Made by a program: the position numbers and the translations under genes
From: Calamus simplicifolius
Lineage: Eukaryota; Streptophyta; Magnoliopsida; Arecales; Arecaceae
NCBI GenBank assembly: GCA_900491605.1
Contig: UESW01004380.1
Span: forward strand, 340,332 to 404,331
Direction of reading: 5' to 3'
Length of the DNA: 64,000 nt
Shown here: positions 59,815 through 64,000 of the stretch, piece by piece
How the letters are laid out: the number at the start of each line of letters is the position of its first letter
Numbering within the stretch: the first letter of the stretch is position 1
The notes under the pieces: model-generated
Seen by the model: the letters and a program-made list of their open reading frames with translations, nothing else
Told to the model about the DNA's origin: nothing
The model's database searches: none

Positions 59815-60460
59815 CTCTGACGGCTTATCTTTCAAAAAAATATTAAGATATCGCTGTTATAAAATTACGACACCGTAGTTGTAAAATTACGACACCTATT
59901 TTAAAATGTTAAGACAGCTTACGATATCCTAACGGAAAAAAATTACGACACTCCAGTTGTTAAATTACGATACTATAGTTATAAAATTATGATACTCATT
60001 CAGAAAGCCAAAAAAAATTACGATACTCAGTTGTAAATTTACGATACCGTAATCATAAAATTACGACATCCATTCAGAAAATATGTCTGTATACAAATTT
60101 TAAAAAAAAACTGAACAAGTATTAATGCACGTCACATCAAAATTTAAGATGACAGTTGTAAAATTACGATACCGTAGTTATAAAATTAAGACACCCATTA
60201 AGAAAGCAAAAAAAATTACGACATCCTATTTGTAAATTTACGATAATGTAGTTATAAATTATGATACCCATTAAGAAAATATATTTGTACATAAATTAAA
60301 AAAAAAAGCTAAATGTGTATTAATGCATATCACGTCAAAATTTAAGATAACACCTCAGTTATAAAATTATGTCACTATACTTATAAAACTAAGACACCCG
60401 TTCAGAAAGCCAAAAAAATCACAACATCTCAGTTGTAAACTTACGATACCATAATTATAT
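59815..60460. repeat. Degenerate tandem repeat inside the Mutator-like element
   Basis: Short units such as 'gttgtaaaattacgacacc' and 'attcagaaag' recur many times with larger periods. A second-level repeat ends with 'gtattaatgca..tcac.tca' at about 60119 and 60319. No coding content. Confidence 0.7.
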
Positions 60461-60792
60461 TAGGAATGACAATAACTCAAGGATAACCCGAGACGGTCTA
60501 TACTGAAAAAAACGTCCCCATTCCCCGCCGATTAAAGTGTTATAGTTAACAGAACAGGAACAAAAATACCCGACAGAACAAACGGGTATCAACTAGGTAC
60601 CAATTTGCCTGTTTACATTAAAAAAAATAAAATTATTTTATTAAATTTATAATTTATAAAAATTAAAAAAATAAATTCTTTTATGATAAGATAGATCAAT
60701 CGCCAAAAATCAATCGTTGATATTGATACATCTAACACATTAGCGTAACAAACCAAATAGAAAATAATCTATCAAATTCTAATTACATTTCA

Positions 60793-60888
<96 letters not shown>

Positions 60889-61111
60889 ATTTTTAATATT
60901 TAATATATTTAAAATTTAAATATATTATATAAAGCTAATGAAAATGATAATGGATAAATAAGGATGGGACGAAGAATATCATTCCCAGACCGTTTACTCG
61001 TTTAGTCATTAACGAAAAATCCATGTTACCCGTTAAGCCGTTTAAATTGAAGATTCTTCGATCCGTTAAAAATGGTACCGACTGGGTAAACAAAAAAAAT
61101 TGCCATCCCTA
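60461..61111. mobile_element. MITE nested in the Mutator-like element
   Basis: The ends 'taggaatgacaat' (60461) and the reverse complement of 'aattgccatcccta' (to 61111) form imperfect inverted repeats of the common plant 'tagggatggcaa' type. Reddish similarity continues inward ('ctgggtaaac', 'acccgagacgg'). It contains the long TA run at 60797-60885. The target duplication is unclear, so boundaries are good to a few bases and the superfamily is not assigned. Confidence 0.5.
60797..60885. repeat. TA microsatellite, about 44 units
   Basis: Uninterrupted TA run inside the MITE. Confidence 0.95.
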
Positions 61112-61302
61112 TAGCATGTACAAAAATTTCAAAAATATATCAATGCATGTCACGTCAAAATTTAAAATGATATCCCTACTATCTCATTTTATCTTATTGC
61201 ACCAAGCCATATAAGATTCATATGGACCAATAAAAAAAAATGGTATACTCCACGTAAAATTTGCTGCCGAAGATTGTGTACAAAAACTTTTCACATCTTA
61301 AA

Positions 61303-61840
61303 TGGCAAAGCAACAGCTAGTCACTGGTATATTAGAAAACATACTGTAGCCCCTAAAACAGGCTTAGCAGCCAGATTATCTTGGTAATTCATATCAGCAA
61401 TGCATTAGGGTTTGATCCTGGACTTTGATATCCACCAGCAAAATGACAGCTGAAGGAACTCCTTAGTCATCTAGATCTAATATAAAGGATACAAGAAAAA
61501 TGGGATGCAAACCCACACAAAGTATCAACATTCCCCGTGTAAAGGACATGAATGCATGTCCGAATCCATGTAAGCAGACAACATACTCTGGTGACATGGT
61601 CTCAAGCAACAGATTGCAACTTTCACAGCAATAGCAACAAACTCAATATATGGAAGCCAGCATGGATTCCCTAATTGCACCACCCACCAGTCCAAGAATA
61701 ATTTAATTCATACACAATCATATTTCGTCGACTACCAACTCCCAGTAGGAAACATCCACCCTCACCACCATTAACATCTGGACGCTAGAAACCTCGCTTA
61801 ATTTATAAAATCATATGTTGAGTTTTTACCTATAGAGGCT
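61303..61840. other. 3' flank of the RING-finger gene
   Basis: Between the Mutator-like element and the last coding frame; probably 3' untranslated and downstream sequence. No poly(A) signal was assigned with confidence. Confidence 0.4.
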
Positions 61841-62911
61841 TCACCGCCTCGTTAAGGCCGGACCAGGCGCCGTTGTTGAGCACCCAACTGCACCTTGATC
61901 ACCAAATACATGTCCATGGAGCATCTGCTGTGAACAGAACCCACTCTTCTTGGAGTTCTCAGCCCACTCCTTGCCCGAGTGTCCCTTCAATGACAGATTC
62001 CTCTTGAGGCGGCTCCGGCTCAATAACATCATGCTGCTCCGTTTTGGCGCATGTAGAGCTCCTTCTACACATCTCCCGCCTGCACACAGCTCCAAGCTCT
62101 GGAAGAAGGTCCTTCCTCCCCCAGTGACCTTAACCTTGGGGGTCCATTTTTTAACCTGCAGAGCACCCACTGCTCTGAAACATTCTCCTCTAATTTCTCA
62201 CATAGCGGACAAGGTGGGTCATGTTTCTGCATCTTAGGGGTAGTACGCTCTAAGCATTCAGCATGGTAAACATGCCAACATGACAGAACACCAGCTGTCG
62301 GCATATCTCCAGTACGAACAATACGGCAAGAACCCCATGGTGACCTCTGTGACAGTAACCTCTCACAAAGTCCACATTTTGCACCTTCATATGCATTGTT
62401 GTATGAACGACCCAAAGGATCAGGTTCCAATGGTTCAGAAACATCAGTGAAGTCCAAGCTGCCAACACTACCCCATTGCACTGATTCTTTTTGTGGGTTG
62501 CCCACAATCTCCGATAACCCAGGAGACTGAAGCTCTGCAAGTGCTCGTATGGACCTAAGATCAGAATGTTGATGGTTATTGGAGGGCGTGGTATAAGCAG
62601 AAGCATGACCTTCTTCACATCCATAAGTATGGTCTGGGAAAGAGAGAGGGTGAATGGGTTTTGACATGAAAGAACGGCGGCTTGAGTAGTTGCGGTGCGC
62701 AGAAGCATGACTTCTAGATGTAGACTCATAATCACTGCCATCTGAACGGGAGGAAGTAGAACCAGCACTATATGGCAGTCCTGAAGTTCCCTACACAAGC
62801 AAAGCAAACATCGCATATTATGGCATCCGGTAGGGAAAATATTCTAACATCTAGAGTGTGGTCAAGGTACCTCCACAAACCGCGAGAAGGCCAGATGCTC
62901 TAGTGCTGGTT
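61841..62911 (-). CDS. RING-finger protein gene, 3' exons (partial; apparent frameshift near the C-terminus)
   Basis: A 41-nt exon (62911-62871, '..PALEHLAFSRFVE') joins across an 80-bp GT/AG intron to a long exon starting at 62790 ('GTSGLPYSAGSTSSRSDGSD', 'SSRRSFMSKPIHPLSFPDH', 'SLDFTDVSEP'). The RING domain follows: C-G-L-C, then 'VLSCWHVYHAEC', then 'CPLC'. These blocks match a conserved, poorly characterised plant RING-protein family that I recall; RING proteins are typically E3 ubiquitin ligases. The frame stops at 62065 after 'CVQAGD', but the family-like tail ('CVEGALHAP', 'LKRNLSLKGHSGKEW') continues in the next frame to 61841, implying a missing base at about 62068-62072. The 5' exons lie right of 62911, probably beyond the window. 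Confidence 0.75.
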
Positions 62912-64000
62912 CTAGGAGAACAAAACAGTTTTCAGTCAACAGAAGGAACAAAGAGGAACAGGTTTATTCTATCACTAATGTAAAATACAGGAACATTCAA
63001 AACTTGCATGCTCATATGCATAGCAACATAGCAAGTCATGCAAGATCTTTAAAACCAGCTACAACTCAATCATATTGGACAACATATTTTGTTGAACCAT
63101 TAGATGTGGACCTAATAGCTTTTTACCAATAGATATTCATGAGAGGAGCTTACCAGATGATATCGTTGTAAAAGGATGGATAACGGGTCAATCAAATATG
63201 CTCTAAAAACCAATGCCATCACAGATATTGAAACAAAGTTCCAGCCAAGATATTGTGGACTCAAAACACCAAAAATCTAACAACTGTGTCATGCAAATCA
63301 TATATATGTAATATGCTAATATGGAGAACTAATGTCATCCGAAATTGGAAAACTGTCAACCAACCATGATATAAATAGCCATGCACATTCATATGCTGTG
63401 ATTTGAAGATGTTTGGCCTCAAGTCACAAGATGAGGATTGAACCATTGACTACAAACTAGATGGTGTTATGGCTTCAAAGAATACTGCAATATAAACAAG
63501 CACAAAGCGAGGCTCAAAAGCTGGAGAGCTTCAAATGCTGCAGTTCAATTGAACTGCTTGAACTGATCGATCTTCACTCGCCCTCATGCTAAACCTACAT
63601 GCAAATTCAACATAATCCTTTGGAAGTTGCAGCAACACATGTTCAATAACCTCAAGCAGTCATTGATTTTGAATATATTCCTTGATTGCTAAATTGGTTC
63701 AACATAATGATTTTGAATACATGCCTTAATTGGTAAACTGGTGTAACATCTAATTCACTACTTTCTCAATGCTGCTATAACATTCTCTGAGACAGCATTA
63801 GATTGGAAACAAAATAGGTGTAAGGCTTGGAATAAACCTTATGCCTGCCAAACGGCTTATAGACAATAAGCATAAGAACTGCCAACTTGCTAATGCCAGG
63901 CATAACAATCAATAGAGAACTGCCATAAGCAATTCCTGGCATAAAGCTATCATCCGTGCCTTTTCGTAGACCAAAAAGGTCAAAAAAAATATATCTTCCA
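62912..64000 (-). other. Intron or upstream sequence of the RING-finger gene
   Basis: A good splice acceptor ('ttttgttctcctag') at 62912 shows that transcribed sequence continues to the right. No further exon with family motifs was found up to 64000, so this is probably one long intron. Near 63830-63960 there are repeated 'ctgcca'/'ggcataa' fragments of no known meaning. Confidence 0.45.

Larger units (their letters stand above)
59606..61293. mobile_element. Non-autonomous Mutator-like element (about 1.7 kb)
   Basis: Terminal inverted repeats of about 100 bp: left 'ggaaaagactttatacacc' onward through 'caaattttacgtgg' and 'ttattggtccacata'; right end is its reverse complement with differences, ending 'gtacaaaaacttttca' at 61293. 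Both flanks are catcttaaa (59597-59605 and 61294-61302), a 9-bp target duplication diagnostic of Mutator-like elements. The left TIR contains a partial tandem duplication (about 59654-59778). The interior is a degenerate tandem of 'ttacgata(c)c' units plus an inserted MITE. No transposase frame. Confidence 0.8.

Noticed and set aside
62250..62816. 188-codon minus-strand frame overlapping the RING exon
   Set aside because: It is offset from the RING frame, with no zinc-binding pattern; the RING frame carries the Cys/His ligands and the family-specific blocks.

Overview
This 64 kb window is nuclear DNA of a flowering plant, probably a large-genome monocot; the species cannot be read from the sequence. 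Most of it is transposable elements in several nested layers. Only two host genes are visible. One is a complete alpha-expansin gene (minus strand, 21233-22893, three coding exons, own TATA box). The other is the 3' part of a plant RING-finger protein gene (minus strand, about 61841-62911, running off the right edge). No bacterial, organellar or viral gene system is present, and I found no rRNA, tRNA or CRISPR.

Layout. 1-1158 is the 3' end of a SIRE-type Copia LTR, inserted in the integrase gene of a minus-strand Athila-type Ty3/Gypsy element (1159-8373; tRNA-Asp primer site and 5' LTR present). That element sits in a Tat-type Ty3/Gypsy element, of which only the 3' part with its 3' LTR is in view (8374-16191). 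The Tat element in turn seems to lie in an older Copia-like element (16192 to about 17170). 17.2-21.2 kb is unassigned. The expansin gene and promoter occupy 21.2-23.1 kb. A decayed LINE lies on the minus strand at about 24.6-26.96 kb. A full-length, decayed 14.0 kb Tat element with 5-bp target duplication fills 27474-41474. 41.5-47.3 kb is AT-rich intergenic DNA with TA microsatellites and a 24-base C run.

47308-59530 is the most unusual object: an LTR element with three LTRs and two internal regions (LTR-int-LTR-int-LTR) inside one target duplication. It has no recognisable gag-pol and is packed with minisatellites. 59606-61293 is a non-autonomous Mutator-like transposon with 9-bp target duplication, holding a nested MITE. 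The RING-finger gene follows.

The two Tat elements (8.4-16.2 kb and 27.5-41.5 kb) are diverged relatives in opposite orientation. Both carry, antisense to gag-pol, a multi-exon coiled-coil reading frame with a 'putative gypsy-type transposon' N-terminal domain. Further along the same antisense strand both carry a second small unit with matching TATA box, short ORF and poly(A) signals. A 20-bp LTR motif and a similar primer-site context link the three-LTR element to the Tat family, which suggests a non-autonomous derivative. All autonomous-type coding regions seen here are broken by stops or frameshifts.
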